A stretch of DNA of 25,487 nt from DATATB01 sp036268995 (lineage in GTDB: Bacteria > Planctomycetota > Planctomycetia > Pirellulales > PNKZ01): NCBI GenBank assembly GCA_036268995.1, contig DATATB010000157.1:1-25487 (forward strand), in the 5' to 3' direction. The position numbers and the translations under genes are program-made. The notes below the pieces were generated by a model. It saw nothing but the letters and a program-made list of their open reading frames with translations, searched no databases and was not told the origin of the DNA. Positions 15,313 to 24,629 of the stretch are shown one piece after another. How positions within the stretch are numbered: position 1 is the stretch's first letter; every line of letters begins with the position of its first letter.

Positions 15313-15543
15313 ATTCACCAGCCCAAAGAAAAAAACGGCCGGCCCGCTCAGACCGTCGAATTGACCGTCAGCAGGCGCGGGATGCACCACCCAGCAGCGT
15401 CATCGGATGCGATGCGTGCTAGCAGCGTCAACGCGCCGCCAAGGCCTACCGGCAAGTCGGCCGGACCGAAAGCCCAACGTATTGTTAGAGCCTACCCGGC
15501 GCGAGTCAAGGAAAGTTGGCCTCCGCAAATGGGGGGCAAGAAA

Positions 15544-15580
15544 GAAACTCGGCCGGCATCCCAAGGATGCCGGCCGAGTT
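15544..15580 (-). terminator. Intrinsic terminator of htrA, symmetric
   Basis: Perfect 17-bp arms 15544-15560 and 15564-15580 around CAA. On the minus strand the hairpin is followed by TTTCTTTCTT, about 40 nt after the htrA stop at 15618. On the + strand it ends in GAGTTTT, so it may work both ways. Confidence 0.8.
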
Positions 15581-15617
15581 TTCGGATTTTGCACAAACAG
15601 ACGCTGGTGTCGGCTGC

Positions 15618-17177
<1,560 letters not shown>

Positions 17178-17440
17178 GACGGATGTCCTCCTGAAGGTCA
17201 AAAATTCGAAATCCTGTTTGACTGAGTCCACTTTGACTGGGCCCCACGCGCGGCAATGGCTTCACGGCGAGGTTGCTGCAAGATAGTTGCCAGCGAGAGG
17301 GTTTTTCTTGCTGGAAAAAACTATGCACTTGAAAAAACTACGCACCTCAAGCCGGCGCGGTTTGCGCCGTCCCCAATCAGCGGCCGGCGCGCACGCAGTA
17401 TAACGCGTGATGGCCGATTGGCCGGCGCGCTTCCAAGTCG

Positions 17441-17507
17441 TGGCGAGCCGCGAGCGAGAGCGACCGGAGCTTTTACCCCTCCGGTCGCTGACGCTCCCGG
17501 CTCGCCG
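17441..17507. repeat. Palindromic repeat between htrA and rnc
   Basis: Left arm 17441-17469 and right arm 17479-17507 are complementary at about 25 of 29 positions (GCGAGCCG.GAGCG...AGCGACCGGAG). A short AT-richer loop (CTTTTACCC) separates them. It sits between two divergent genes, so it is not a terminator of either. Its wording (GAGCCGGGAGCGTCAGCGACCGGAG in reverse complement) looks like a dispersed family. Confidence 0.75.
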
Positions 17508-17541
17508 CTAGACAAACCTCCCGCGCCAGCGCTTGCGCCAA

Positions 17542-17570
17542 TTGACAAAAGTTCCCAGTGGCGTTAGGTT
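17542..17570 (+). promoter_or_regulatory. Putative rnc promoter
   Basis: A perfect TTGACA (17542-17547), 17 nt, then TAGGTT (17565-17570). The start point would be near 17577, downstream of an in-frame GTG at 17574. This favours ATG 17619 as the rnc start. Confidence 0.5.
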
Positions 17571-17618
17571 TAAGTGAGTTCGTCTCAACTTCCCGCTCCG
17601 TGCCTGCAACTGGTGTCT

Positions 17619-18356
17619 ATGAAGGCCAGCCCGACGCCTCCCGGTACCACCGGAGGAATCTCGGCGGCGGAACTTTGCCAGCAGCGGGTCGGCTATACGT
17701 TCGGCAATCCGGCGCTGCTGCAATCGGCGCTGACGCATGCCTCCGGAGCGCTACACCGCCTGGCCTCCAACGAGCGGCTCGAGTTTTTGGGCGATGCGAT
17801 TCTCGGTGCGGTAGTCTGCGACTTGCTGTTCCACCAGTATCCCGGCTACCTGGAAGGTGACCTGACAAAGATCAAGTCGGTCGTAGTCAGCCGTCAGACG
17901 TGCGCCAAGGTCAGCGAAGGCTTGCACTTGGAGGAGTTCCTCGTGCTGGGCAAAGGCATGACCACGCAAGCTTCGGTTCCGCCATCGCTGCTGGCCGACG
18001 TGTTCGAGTCGCTGATCGCCGCGATTTACCTGGATGGCGGTTATGCCGCGGCCCACGAGTTCATTCAGCGGCACATCGGGCCAGAAATCGAGCTGGCCGC
18101 CGGCAGCGATCACGGCACGAACTTCAAATCGCTGCTGCAACACATCGCGCAGCGTGAATACAACACCACGCCCACGTATCAATTGCTGGATGAAAAAGGG
18201 CCGGACCACAGCAAGTGCTTCAAGATTTCGGCCCAGATCGGCCGCAACCGCTATCCGCCCGCCTGGGGCCGCAACAAAAAAGAAGCCGAGCAGCGGGCCG
18301 CGCGAAACGCGTTAAGCGAATTAGACGGCGAGCCGATCCCCTACCCTTCTGACTGA
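17619..18356 (+). CDS. rnc: Ribonuclease III
   Basis: 245 aa. A dimeric endonuclease that cuts double-stranded RNA in rRNA and mRNA processing. Seen: the RNase III signature NERLEFLGDAILG (51-63) with metal and catalytic residues E55 and D59, LADVFESLIAAIYLDGG with D127 and E130, and a C-terminal double-stranded RNA-binding domain (about 169-235, ending GRNKKEAEQRAARNAL). Full length. I prefer ATG 17619 over the in-frame GTG 17574 because of the predicted promoter start point; neither has a strong Shine-Dalgarno. Usual partners such as era or acpP are not adjacent. Confidence 0.93.
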   Translation: MKASPTPPGTTGGISAAELCQQRVGYTFGNPALLQSALTHASGALHRLASNERLEFLGDAILGAVVCDLLFHQYPGYLEGDLTKIKSVVVSRQTCAKVSEGLHLEEFLVLGKGMTTQASVPPSLLADVFESLIAAIYLDGGYAAAHEFIQRHIGPEIELAAGSDHGTNFKSLLQHIAQREYNTTPTYQLLDEKGPDHSKCFKISAQIGRNRYPPAWGRNKKEAEQRAARNALSELDGEPIPYPSD

Positions 18357-18390
18357 GCACGCCGCCATCAGTGGCGAACGAGAAAGCCGG

Positions 18391-18464
18391 GAACAGAAGA
18401 ACGTGAAGGACGCGAAGAAAGAGTAAAGGTTCTTCGGCTTCGCGATCTTTGCGGCCTTCTGTTC
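18391..18464. repeat. Palindromic repeat downstream of rnc
   Basis: GAACAGAAG (18391-18399) pairs with CTTCTGTTC (18456-18464), and CGCGAAG (18411-18417) with CTTCGCG (18438-18444). The intervening bases are partly complementary. The rest of the 318-nt gap after rnc holds a terminator and no gene. Confidence 0.65.
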
Positions 18465-18532
18465 AAGTCTTTCTCCGGCTCCCGTTGCATCACCGACGCG
18501 CGGTGCGATCGTTTGGCAGATTTCTAAGACGC

Positions 18533-18579
18533 CAAAAAAATAGAGGCTCCTGGCCGCGAGCGTGCGGCCGGGAGCCTCT
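18533..18579 (-). terminator. Intrinsic terminator of the Lys/Ala mini-protein gene
   Basis: AGAGGCTCC (18542-18550) pairs with GGAGCCTCT (18571-18579), and GGCCGC (18552-18557) with GCGGCC (18564-18569). On the minus strand the stem is followed by A, then eight T within nine bases (complement of 18533-18541). The + strand side TTTCTCGTT is weaker, but it could also stop rnc. Confidence 0.75.
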
Positions 18580-18674
18580 TTCTCGTTGTAGTTCGAAAGC
18601 GTTGCCGCCGGAGCTAATCCCGCATCACGAAAAACTCTTTTCCGATGGCGAGAGCCCAAGCCGGCTACGGCAGG

Positions 18675-18782
18675 CTACATCTTCTTCTTCGCAGCCTTCT
18701 TCTTGCCGGCCTTCTTAGCGGCCTTCTTCTTGGGAGCGGCAGCCTTCTTCGCAGCCTTCTTAGCAGCCTTCTTCTTAGCCAA
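18675..18782 (-). CDS. 35-aa Lys/Ala-rich histone-H1-like mini-protein
   Basis: Composed of only five residue types: 18 Lys, 13 Ala, 2 Met, 1 Pro and 1 Gly, in KKAAKKAAAPKKKAAKK-type repeats. This resembles the C-terminal tail of histone H1 and of bacterial Hc1/AlgP-like nucleoid proteins, so it probably binds DNA or RNA by charge. The start is TTG at 18782, chosen because a perfect AGGAGG (18790-18795) lies 7 nt upstream. The longer frame to ATG 18887 reads through this site and a non-conserved region. A strong terminator follows the stop by about 95 nt, so the gene is a complete stand-alone unit. Function is inferred from composition only. Confidence 0.75.
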   Translation of the reverse strand: MAKKKAAKKAAKKAAAPKKKAAKKAGKKKAAKKKM

Positions 18783-18900
18783 CGTACGTCCTCCTAACAC
18801 AAGGGGTGGGCCAGACACGCGCCGGATTCCGGGCTGGGACGGAAAAACGACGGGCTCGCCTCGATGAGAAACCGCGCGACCAAGCATCGCCCCGACACTA

Positions 18901-19033
18901 ATGACAATGACCTGTCACCTTGACTTGTCATGCGGCGAATCACCCGGTCAATGCCTCGCGCCTTCCATGCGCCGCGCGATTCTCACGCGCGAGCGCCATC
19001 GAAAGCTGGCAGTATCGTACAAGGTTGTACGAT
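18901..19033. promoter_or_regulatory. Two palindromes upstream of the mini-protein gene, candidate operators
   Basis: ATCGTACAA (19014-19022) and TTGTACGAT (19025-19033) are perfect 9-bp arms around GG, typical of a dimeric repressor site. At 18901-18931 ATGACAA and TTGTCAT frame a stretch with further TGACA/TGTCA repeats. Both lie 120-250 nt upstream of the mini-protein start and downstream of the HEAT-repeat gene. No T run follows, so neither is a terminator. Confidence 0.4.
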
Positions 19034-19099
19034 TTCTGCAATAACATTTCGTGCCACACGCGCTAGAGAACCGCGCGCGGAGCGCCGCATTCTTTGGCA

Positions 19100-19198
19100 G
19101 TCCGTTGTCCGTTGTCCGTTGTCCGTTGTCCGTTGTCCGTTGTCCGTAGCCACTGACCACTGACCACTGACCACTGACCACTGACCACTGACCACTGA
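19100..19198. repeat. Heptanucleotide tandem arrays, 7 + 7 units
   Basis: Seven units of GTCCGTT (19100-19148, last unit GTCCGTA), one G, then seven units of CCACTGA (19150-19198). The right unit in reverse complement (TCAGTGG) matches the left unit in register (TCCGTTG) at 5 of 7 positions, so the whole array is an imperfect inverted repeat. It ends exactly at the TAG stop (19199-19201) of the HEAT-repeat gene. Confidence 0.9.
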
Positions 19199-20953
19199 CT
19201 AAGGCATGATCTTTTCCAGCGCTTGCGCAGCGGCCGCGCGCACGTGGTCGTCTTCATCGCTGGCGGCAGCGCGCAGCGCGGCTTGCGCTTCGGCCGCTTT
19301 GGCGCCCAGCGCGCCCAGGCCTTCGGCCGCTTCGACGCGTGTCGCCTGCCGCGAACTCTTCAGCCCTTCGAGCAACACCGGCACAAGGCGCTTGGCCAGA
19401 GCATCGTTATCGACGGTGATCCGCGCCAGCGCCCACGCGCTGGTCACCGCCAACCGTCGATCTTTCGCGGTCAGCAGTTGCTCGAGCGCTCCGGCCGCCG
19501 GCCCAGCTTCGGTGCCGATGCGTCCGGCCGCAAAGGCGGCCGCGCGACGCACGTCGTTGCTGGAATCCGACTGGAGCACGCGCTTGATGTCTTCGGCGGC
19601 GTCTTCGGCCGAAGGGCCGATGGCGGCCAGCGCAATCAACACTTCGTGCCGCACGTCGGGCGAGGGATCGTCCAAGGCCCGCACCAGGTCGGCCACGGCC
19701 GCCTCGGCCGGAGGCCCGATGCGCGACAAAGCCAGCGCCGCCACGCCGCGCGTGGCCGGCGAGCGCAGCGCCACCATCAGCGGCCCGACGGCCGGCTGAC
19801 CCACGTCGGCCAGCGCCTGCAAGGCGATATGGGCCACGCCCGGGTCGGAATCTCGCAAAGCCTCGATAAATACGGGCAAAACCGCCGCATCGCCCGAGTG
19901 CAAATCGGCCAGCGCGTGCGCAGCCAAGGCCCGGGTCCGAGCGTCGGGACGTTTGATCGCCTCGATAAACTCGGGCACGGCCGCGGCCCGCAACTTCTCG
20001 TCGGCCGGCTGGATGCGCGTCAGTGCCGACATGCACATGGTGCGCAAGAAATAGTCCATGTCTTGCAGATGCGACCGCAAAGCGGGCACCGCCTGGGTGG
20101 CATCGGGGCCCAGCCGGCCCAGCGCGTAAGCGGCAGCCGCCGCCACCGCGTTGTCAGGATCCTGCAAGCCTTCGATGATCGCCGGCGCCGCATCGCGCGC
20201 CGGCGCGCCGATCTCGCCCAACGCCAACAACGCTTCGCGCCGCACGCCCGGATCGGGATCATGAACCAGGCGACCGAGCGCGGGCACCGCGTCGGCGGCC
20301 GCCGGTCCGATCGAAGCCAACACGATGCAGCCCCAGTAACGCGTGTCGGGATTGCCCAGCGCGTCGATCATCAACGGCACGGCCGCGGGGCCCGCTTCGG
20401 CCAGGCTCTGCAGCGCGGGAACCAACACGCCGGGCTCCGACTTCTTGAGCACTTGGGCCATCACCGGCAAGATGGTTGCCGACGGCGGCCGCAAAGCCAC
20501 GATCGACCGTACCGCCATGCGCCGCACCGTCGGATTGGCATCTTCGATCGCCTTGACCAGTGCCGGCAGCACGTCCGAAATTTTTGGGCGGATGCGCCCC
20601 AAGGCAAAGGCCGCGTAGGCTCGCACCATGTCGCTCGAATCGCTCAGACGCGCGACGAGCGGTTCGGTGGCCGTCCCCGCGCCAGGGCCGATCGCCGCCA
20701 GCGCCCGCTCGGCGTGCCAGCGCAGTTTTTCGTCGGGCGAAGCAAGCGATGCGACCAGCGCGCTGACGGCAGGTTGGGCTTTCGCTCCGGCATTGCCCAG
20801 TCGATCGGCTGCATCGATCCGCCGCGTGGCATCGCTGGATTGCAAATCGCCGATCGCGGCGGTAACCACCGGCGACGGGGTTTCCTGGGCTTGGACGTTC
20901 AAGGCGGTCAGGGACAGCGCCCAGACCAGCGCAACCAGCGGGCTCAATCGCAT
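19199..20953 (-). CDS. Secreted HEAT-repeat protein
   Basis: 584 aa. A cleavable signal peptide (1-22, hydrophobic VALVWALSLTALNVQAQ) is followed almost entirely by HEAT/PBS-lyase-type repeats of about 33-37 residues (for example VRRMAVRSIVAL, VRREALLALGEIG, VRHEVLIALAAIG, VRAAAAQALEKI). The alpha-solenoid should be a protein-binding scaffold in the periplasm. No catalytic domain is seen. Start ATG 20953 is preceded by GAGGAG at about 8 nt. A very long + strand reading frame over the same region is an antisense shadow. Partners unknown; such proteins are abundant in planctomycetes. Confidence 0.88.
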   Translation of the reverse strand: MRLSPLVALVWALSLTALNVQAQETPSPVVTAAIGDLQSSDATRRIDAADRLGNAGAKAQPAVSALVASLASPDEKLRWHAERALAAIGPGAGTATEPLVARLSDSSDMVRAYAAFALGRIRPKISDVLPALVKAIEDANPTVRRMAVRSIVALRPPSATILPVMAQVLKKSEPGVLVPALQSLAEAGPAAVPLMIDALGNPDTRYWGCIVLASIGPAAADAVPALGRLVHDPDPGVRREALLALGEIGAPARDAAPAIIEGLQDPDNAVAAAAAYALGRLGPDATQAVPALRSHLQDMDYFLRTMCMSALTRIQPADEKLRAAAVPEFIEAIKRPDARTRALAAHALADLHSGDAAVLPVFIEALRDSDPGVAHIALQALADVGQPAVGPLMVALRSPATRGVAALALSRIGPPAEAAVADLVRALDDPSPDVRHEVLIALAAIGPSAEDAAEDIKRVLQSDSSNDVRRAAAFAAGRIGTEAGPAAGALEQLLTAKDRRLAVTSAWALARITVDNDALAKRLVPVLLEGLKSSRQATRVEAAEGLGALGAKAAEAQAALRAAASDEDDHVRAAAAQALEKIMP

Positions 20954-21257
20954 CGTGATAACTCCTCAAGGCCGGAATGAATCGATTGCGGCAGCCGCAG
21001 GGCCACCCGTTGTGCAGTGTGAAAAAACTTGTTTTCGAGCAATTATTATAATTTGCCATCGCTGCGACCCAGCGTTTAGACTGGTAGCTGGAGACAATTT
21101 TCTTTCCCTGCCGACCGAGGCTTTGTACCGATTCTCGGGACAAAACGGCTGCCGCCCTTGGGCGGCCGCGCGCCGCAAGTCGCACCGATCGCTCATTTCG
21201 AGCGGTATTTGCATCCGGAGCCCCCGGAAACGACCAAATTCAGGAGCCGTTACCGAT
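20954..21257. other. Divergent intergenic region with no gene
   Basis: About 300 nt between the HEAT-repeat gene (-) and the first duplicated secreted-protein gene (+). It contains an AT-rich patch with TATAAT at 21047-21052 (+), a possible -10 for either direction since the patch is nearly symmetric, but no well-spaced -35. Confidence 0.45.
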
Positions 21258-21893
21258 ATGAGGCGAGTCTTGGCGTTGGGCCTGCTGGTTTCGGCCATCC
21301 ACGTCGGCATGTTGCACACCGGTACTGCGCTGGGCCAATACGGCGGGGGCGGTTACGGCCGGGCTACGACACCGGCCCAAGCGTATGCCTACGGCGTCGG
21401 CGCCATTGTCCGATCGCAAGGCGAATACAACATGATGACCGCCCAAGCGGCCGTGGCTGCCCAGCAGGCCAACCGGTTGGCGATTCAGAACCGCGTGGAT
21501 GCCACCAAAGCCTATTTCGAGATGAAACAAATCAACCGGGACTATCAAAACTCGCTGCGCAGCAAGGTCTCGCCGCAATCGATGGCCCAATACTACGAAC
21601 AGCAAAAGCCCAAGAAGCTCTCCCCGTCGCAGCTCGATCCCGTCACGGGGCAAATCGGCTGGCCGGTGCTGCTCAAGGATGAGGTCTATCAGCCGTATCG
21701 CGAGCAAATGGAGTCCTTGTTCAAGCTGTGGGCCCACCACCAGGATCTGCAATACAGCGAAGTGCTTAAGGCGTCGGAAGCCATGCAGGCCGAGCTGAAG
21801 AAACACATCGACGAGCTGCCTCCGCAGGATTTCGAAGACGCCCACAAGTTTATCGAGACCCTGGCCTTCGAAGCCCACTACCCGGCGGCCTAA
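21258..21893 (+). CDS. Secreted protein of unknown function, tandem copy 1
   Basis: 211 aa. A signal peptide (about 1-26, RRVLALGLLVSAIHVGMLHTGTALG) is followed by a Gly-rich stretch (QYGGGGYGR), then a helical region (STPAQAYAYGVGAIVRSQ-like start, NRVDATKAYFEMKQINRDYQNS), DPVTGQIGWPVLL and a C-terminus KHIDELPPQDFEDAHKFIETLAFEAHYPAA. The start is ATG 21258 with AGGAG at 21242-21246. It closely resembles the next gene over its full length. I do not recognise a named family; the mature part is probably helical and extracytoplasmic. A duplicated pair in tandem suggests dosage or divergence. Confidence 0.75.
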   Translation: MRRVLALGLLVSAIHVGMLHTGTALGQYGGGGYGRATTPAQAYAYGVGAIVRSQGEYNMMTAQAAVAAQQANRLAIQNRVDATKAYFEMKQINRDYQNSLRSKVSPQSMAQYYEQQKPKKLSPSQLDPVTGQIGWPVLLKDEVYQPYREQMESLFKLWAHHQDLQYSEVLKASEAMQAELKKHIDELPPQDFEDAHKFIETLAFEAHYPAA

Positions 21894-21926
21894 GCACGCA
21901 CGTCGATTTCCCGAGCCCTGGCGGAT

Positions 21927-22571
21927 ATGAATATGAAGCGATTTTTGACGATCGGGTTGATGGTTTCGGCCATTCAGTGCGGCATGTTCTCGATGGGCAC
22001 CGCGCATGGCCAATATCGCCGCGGCGGTGGCGGGGGCGGCGCCTCGACGCCGGCGCAGGCATACGCCTACGGCGTCGGTGCCATTGTCCGGTCGCAGGGC
22101 CAGTACAACATGATGAGCGCCCAAGCGGCAGTGGCCGCCGAGCAGGCCAAGCAATTGGCCATTCAGAACCGCGTGGATGCCACGAAGGCCTATTTCGAGC
22201 TGAAGCAAATCAACCGGGATTTTCAGAATTCGCAGCGCGGCCAGGTCTCCCAGCAGACAATGGCTCAGTACTACGATCAGCAAAAACCCAAAAAACTGGC
22301 CCCCTCGCAACTCGATCCCGTTACGGGGCAAATCGGCTGGCCAGTGCTGCTCAAGGCCGAGGCCTATCAGCCTTATCGCGAACAGATGCAGGCGATCTTC
22401 AAGCTCTGGGCCCATCACCAGGACGTGAACCATAGCGAGGTGCTCAAGGCGTCCCAAGCCATGCAGGCCGAGTTGAAGAAGCACATCGACGAGTTGCCCC
22501 CGCAGGATTTCGAAGACGCCCATAAGTTCATCGAGACCCTGGCCTTCGAAGCTCATTACCCGGCTGCATAG
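21927..22571 (+). CDS. Secreted protein of unknown function, tandem copy 2
   Basis: 214 aa, starting MNMKRF at 21927 (ATG 21933 is also possible). Same plan as copy 1: signal peptide (about 1-28), a Gly-rich stretch (RRGGGGGGAS), the conserved AYAYGVGAIVRSQ, NRVDATKAYFE, DPVTGQIGWPVLLK and an identical C-terminus of over 25 residues. Differences lie mainly in the signal peptide, linker and mid-region (for example YEQQKPKKLSPSQ against YDQQKPKKLAPSQ). The 33-nt gap and 669-nt period show a tandem duplication. Conserved ends with drifting middles suggest selection on both. Function unknown. Confidence 0.75.
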   Translation: MNMKRFLTIGLMVSAIQCGMFSMGTAHGQYRRGGGGGGASTPAQAYAYGVGAIVRSQGQYNMMSAQAAVAAEQAKQLAIQNRVDATKAYFELKQINRDFQNSQRGQVSQQTMAQYYDQQKPKKLAPSQLDPVTGQIGWPVLLKAEAYQPYREQMQAIFKLWAHHQDVNHSEVLKASQAMQAELKKHIDELPPQDFEDAHKFIETLAFEAHYPAA

Positions 22572-22609
22572 GTGTCGATTCGGGTGCGCTCCTGGCGCGG
22601 CAGGCGACA

Positions 22610-23539
22610 ATGGAAGCCGAATTGATCGCCTGGCTGCGTGACCGTTTGGCCGGGCAACATCCCGTGGCCCTGGGCATCGGAGACGACGCGGCTCTCGTCG
22701 AATTGCCGCCGCCCGGGCAATGCCTGTTGACCGTCGACGTGTTGACCGACGGCGTCGACTTTCGCCTGGACCAAGAGCCGCCGCAGCGCATCGGCCGCAA
22801 AGCCCTGGCCGTTAACCTCAGCGACGTGGCAGCCATGGCGGGAACTCCGCGCGCAGCACTCGTGGGCCTGGTGCTCCCGCGCGCAGGTGCCCTGGCCCTG
22901 GCTCAAGGCTTGTACGAGGGCCTGTTGCCGTTGGCTGCCGACTACGGCGTGAGCCTTGCCGGCGGCGATACCAATACCTGGGATGGGCCGCTGGTCATCA
23001 GCATCACCTTGCTCGGCACGCCCGGACCGCGCGGACCGCTGCGGCGCGACGGCGCGCGGCCGGGCGATCGGATTCTCGTCACGGGTGCCTTGGGCGGCAG
23101 CCTGCTGGGACGGCATTTCGATTTCGAACCCCGCGTGCGCGAGGCGCTGTGCCTGGCCGACCGCTATCAACTGCACGCGGGCATGGATATCAGCGATGGC
23201 TTGTCGCTCGACTTGTGGCGCATGGCCACGGCCAGCGGCTGCGGAGCCAGATTGACGCTGGCCCAGGTGCCGGTCTCGCCAGCCGCGGAGCAATGGGCCC
23301 GGCAATTGGCCGACGGCAGCACGGCGCTGGAACATGCCCTGGCCGATGGCGAAGATTTCGAACTGCTACTAGCAGCACCGCCCGCCGAAGCGGCCCGCAT
23401 GCTGGCCGATCAGCCATTGGGTGTGCCGCTAAGCGAGATTGGCGAGTTTACGGATGGCGCCGGATTGACGGCCGCCGAGCCCGACGGCACGATTCGCGCC
23501 CTGCAACCCCGCGGCTATCAACATACATCGTCGCTATGA
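22610..23539 (+). CDS. thiL: Thiamine-monophosphate kinase
   Basis: 309 aa. Phosphorylates thiamine monophosphate to the active diphosphate with ATP. PurM-like ATP-grasping motifs in order: GIGDDAAL (22-29), TVDVLTDGVDFR (41-52), NLSDVAAMAGTP (69-80), LAGGDTN (116-122), MDISDGLSLDL (192-202) and DGEDFELL (246-253). The Asp residues of GIGDDAA and GGDTN are the metal/ATP ligands. Start ATG 22610. It lies 38 nt after the tandem secreted gene and overlaps tsaE (ATGA, 23536-23539), so it is translationally coupled to tsaE. No other thiamine genes in the window. Confidence 0.93.
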   Translation: MEAELIAWLRDRLAGQHPVALGIGDDAALVELPPPGQCLLTVDVLTDGVDFRLDQEPPQRIGRKALAVNLSDVAAMAGTPRAALVGLVLPRAGALALAQGLYEGLLPLAADYGVSLAGGDTNTWDGPLVISITLLGTPGPRGPLRRDGARPGDRILVTGALGGSLLGRHFDFEPRVREALCLADRYQLHAGMDISDGLSLDLWRMATASGCGARLTLAQVPVSPAAEQWARQLADGSTALEHALADGEDFELLLAAPPAEAARMLADQPLGVPLSEIGEFTDGAGLTAAEPDGTIRALQPRGYQHTSSL

Positions 23540-24039
23540 ATGAATGGCACTATCGAGCCGCCGATGAAGCAGCCACCGCCCGGTTGGCGGGTGCCCTGGC
23601 CGCGGTGCTGCCGGAAGCGGCCGTGATCGCCTTGGACGGTCCGCTGGGGGCCGGCAAAACGCGACTCGTGCAACTGCTGGCGGCCGCCGCCGGCATCGAT
23701 CCGTCGACCGTTACCAGCCCGACTTTCGTGCTGGTCCAGCAGTACCCGGCCGCCCGGCCGATCTACCACTTCGATGCCTACCGGCTGCGCGACGCCGACG
23801 AATTTCGCGAACTGGGACCTGAGGAGTATTTTAATCACGGGCCCGGCTGGTCGCTCGTCGAATGGGCCCAGCGCGTGGCCGAATGCCTGCCAACCGATCG
23901 GTTGGAAATCCGCATCGTGCCCGAGGGCGCAACGCAACGGCTGTTCGTCTTATCAGCCCTCGGGCCGCGCTCGGCAGCCACGTTGCAGGCACTGGCCGCG
24001 CGACTCGGCATGACAAGTCCGTCATGCCCGATCGACTGA
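23536..24039 (+). CDS. tsaE: tRNA threonylcarbamoyladenosine biosynthesis ATPase TsaE
   Basis: 167 aa. The ATPase partner of TsaB/TsaD in making the t6A37 modification of ANN-decoding tRNAs. Seen: Walker A GPLGAGKT (35-42), SPTFVLVQQY (61-70), YHFDAYRL (77-84) and LVEWAQRV near 108-115, the standard TsaE signature. The start ATG 23536 overlaps the thiL stop, a real start because the conserved region begins 30 residues later. The longer frame upstream is a shadow inside thiL. thiL-tsaE is a plausible two-gene operon with no metabolic link visible. Confidence 0.93.
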   Translation: MNEWHYRAADEAATARLAGALAAVLPEAAVIALDGPLGAGKTRLVQLLAAAAGIDPSTVTSPTFVLVQQYPAARPIYHFDAYRLRDADEFRELGPEEYFNHGPGWSLVEWAQRVAECLPTDRLEIRIVPEGATQRLFVLSALGPRSAATLQALAARLGMTSPSCPID

Positions 24040-24204
24040 CGCGCCAACAGTTCCATTGCTTTTTTTCGCTGCCAAACGCGCGTCCGGCGGCAAGCGAGGG
24101 ACTTCCCTCGTCTGACAGCGGATTGCGGCTGTTTTCACGCGAGTTTCTCGGCGCCGTTTGACGATCTACCGGCAGCAACGAGTTCCAGTCGCGAAGGAAG
24201 CCGT

Positions 24205-24414
24205 ATGAAACAGCCTCACTTTATCAAGTACGGCAAACGGCAACCCGCCAGCAACCAGCCGGTCCTCCCCACAGCCGCCGAGACCGACGGCGATTCGGGC
24301 GAAGTGGTCATCCGGGCCGATGCGATCTTCCTTGGCTCGTCCTACCCCCGACGATTGCGGGTAGTCTGCTTCGAAAGCCCCGCCCTTGGCCTGGCCCGCT
24401 TTTCCAATCGCTAA
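24205..24414 (+). CDS. Possible small protein of unknown function
   Basis: 69 aa with a good AAGGAAG ribosome site (24193-24199) 5 nt before ATG 24205, on the same strand as thiL-tsaE. Sequence KQPHFIKYGKRQPASNQPVLPTAAETDGDSGEVVIRADAIFLGSS... has no signal peptide, membrane helix or family I recognise. Low confidence: short, unsupported by family, next to a palindrome-rich stretch. Confidence 0.4.
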   Translation: MKQPHFIKYGKRQPASNQPVLPTAAETDGDSGEVVIRADAIFLGSSYPRRLRVVCFESPALGLARFSNR

Positions 24415-24434
24415 GGCGCGTGCCGCATATAACT

Positions 24435-24527
24435 GAATTCCTCCGAATTCCGACCGGGCGGCGTGTAACAGTAACGGAATTCGTAGAATTCCGCCGGACA
24501 CTGTAGCCATCCCGCTCCGCCGGGATG
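24435..24527. repeat. GAATTC-based palindrome and CATCCCG hairpin
   Basis: CGAATTCCG (24444-24452) pairs with CGGAATTCG (24475-24483). Additional GAATTC copies stand outside each arm (24435-24440 and 24486-24491). Then CATCCCG (24508-24514) pairs with CGGGATG (24521-24527). The stretch separates the possible small ORF (+) from the Dabb gene (-) and contains no other gene. Confidence 0.6.
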
Positions 24528-24629
24528 AAAGAACACTACCACCGGCCTTCCCAGCGTCCAGCCGAGTTGCGCCGTTCATCAGCTGAGCAAAACTACCACC
24601 CTGCTGGCGACAGAATTCTTACAATTTCT

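Noticed and set aside
19100..19198. CRISPR array
   Set aside because: Units are 7 nt and contiguous with no spacers. No cas genes are in the window.
18948..19257. Overlapping minus-strand frames with repeated VVSGQWS / RTTDNGQ peptides
   Set aside because: They are translations of the heptanucleotide arrays (period 7), not of a gene.
19223..20980. 585-aa + strand frame
   Set aside because: Exact antisense of the HEAT-repeat gene. The long open frame is a product of high GC and regular repeats, with no recognisable domain.
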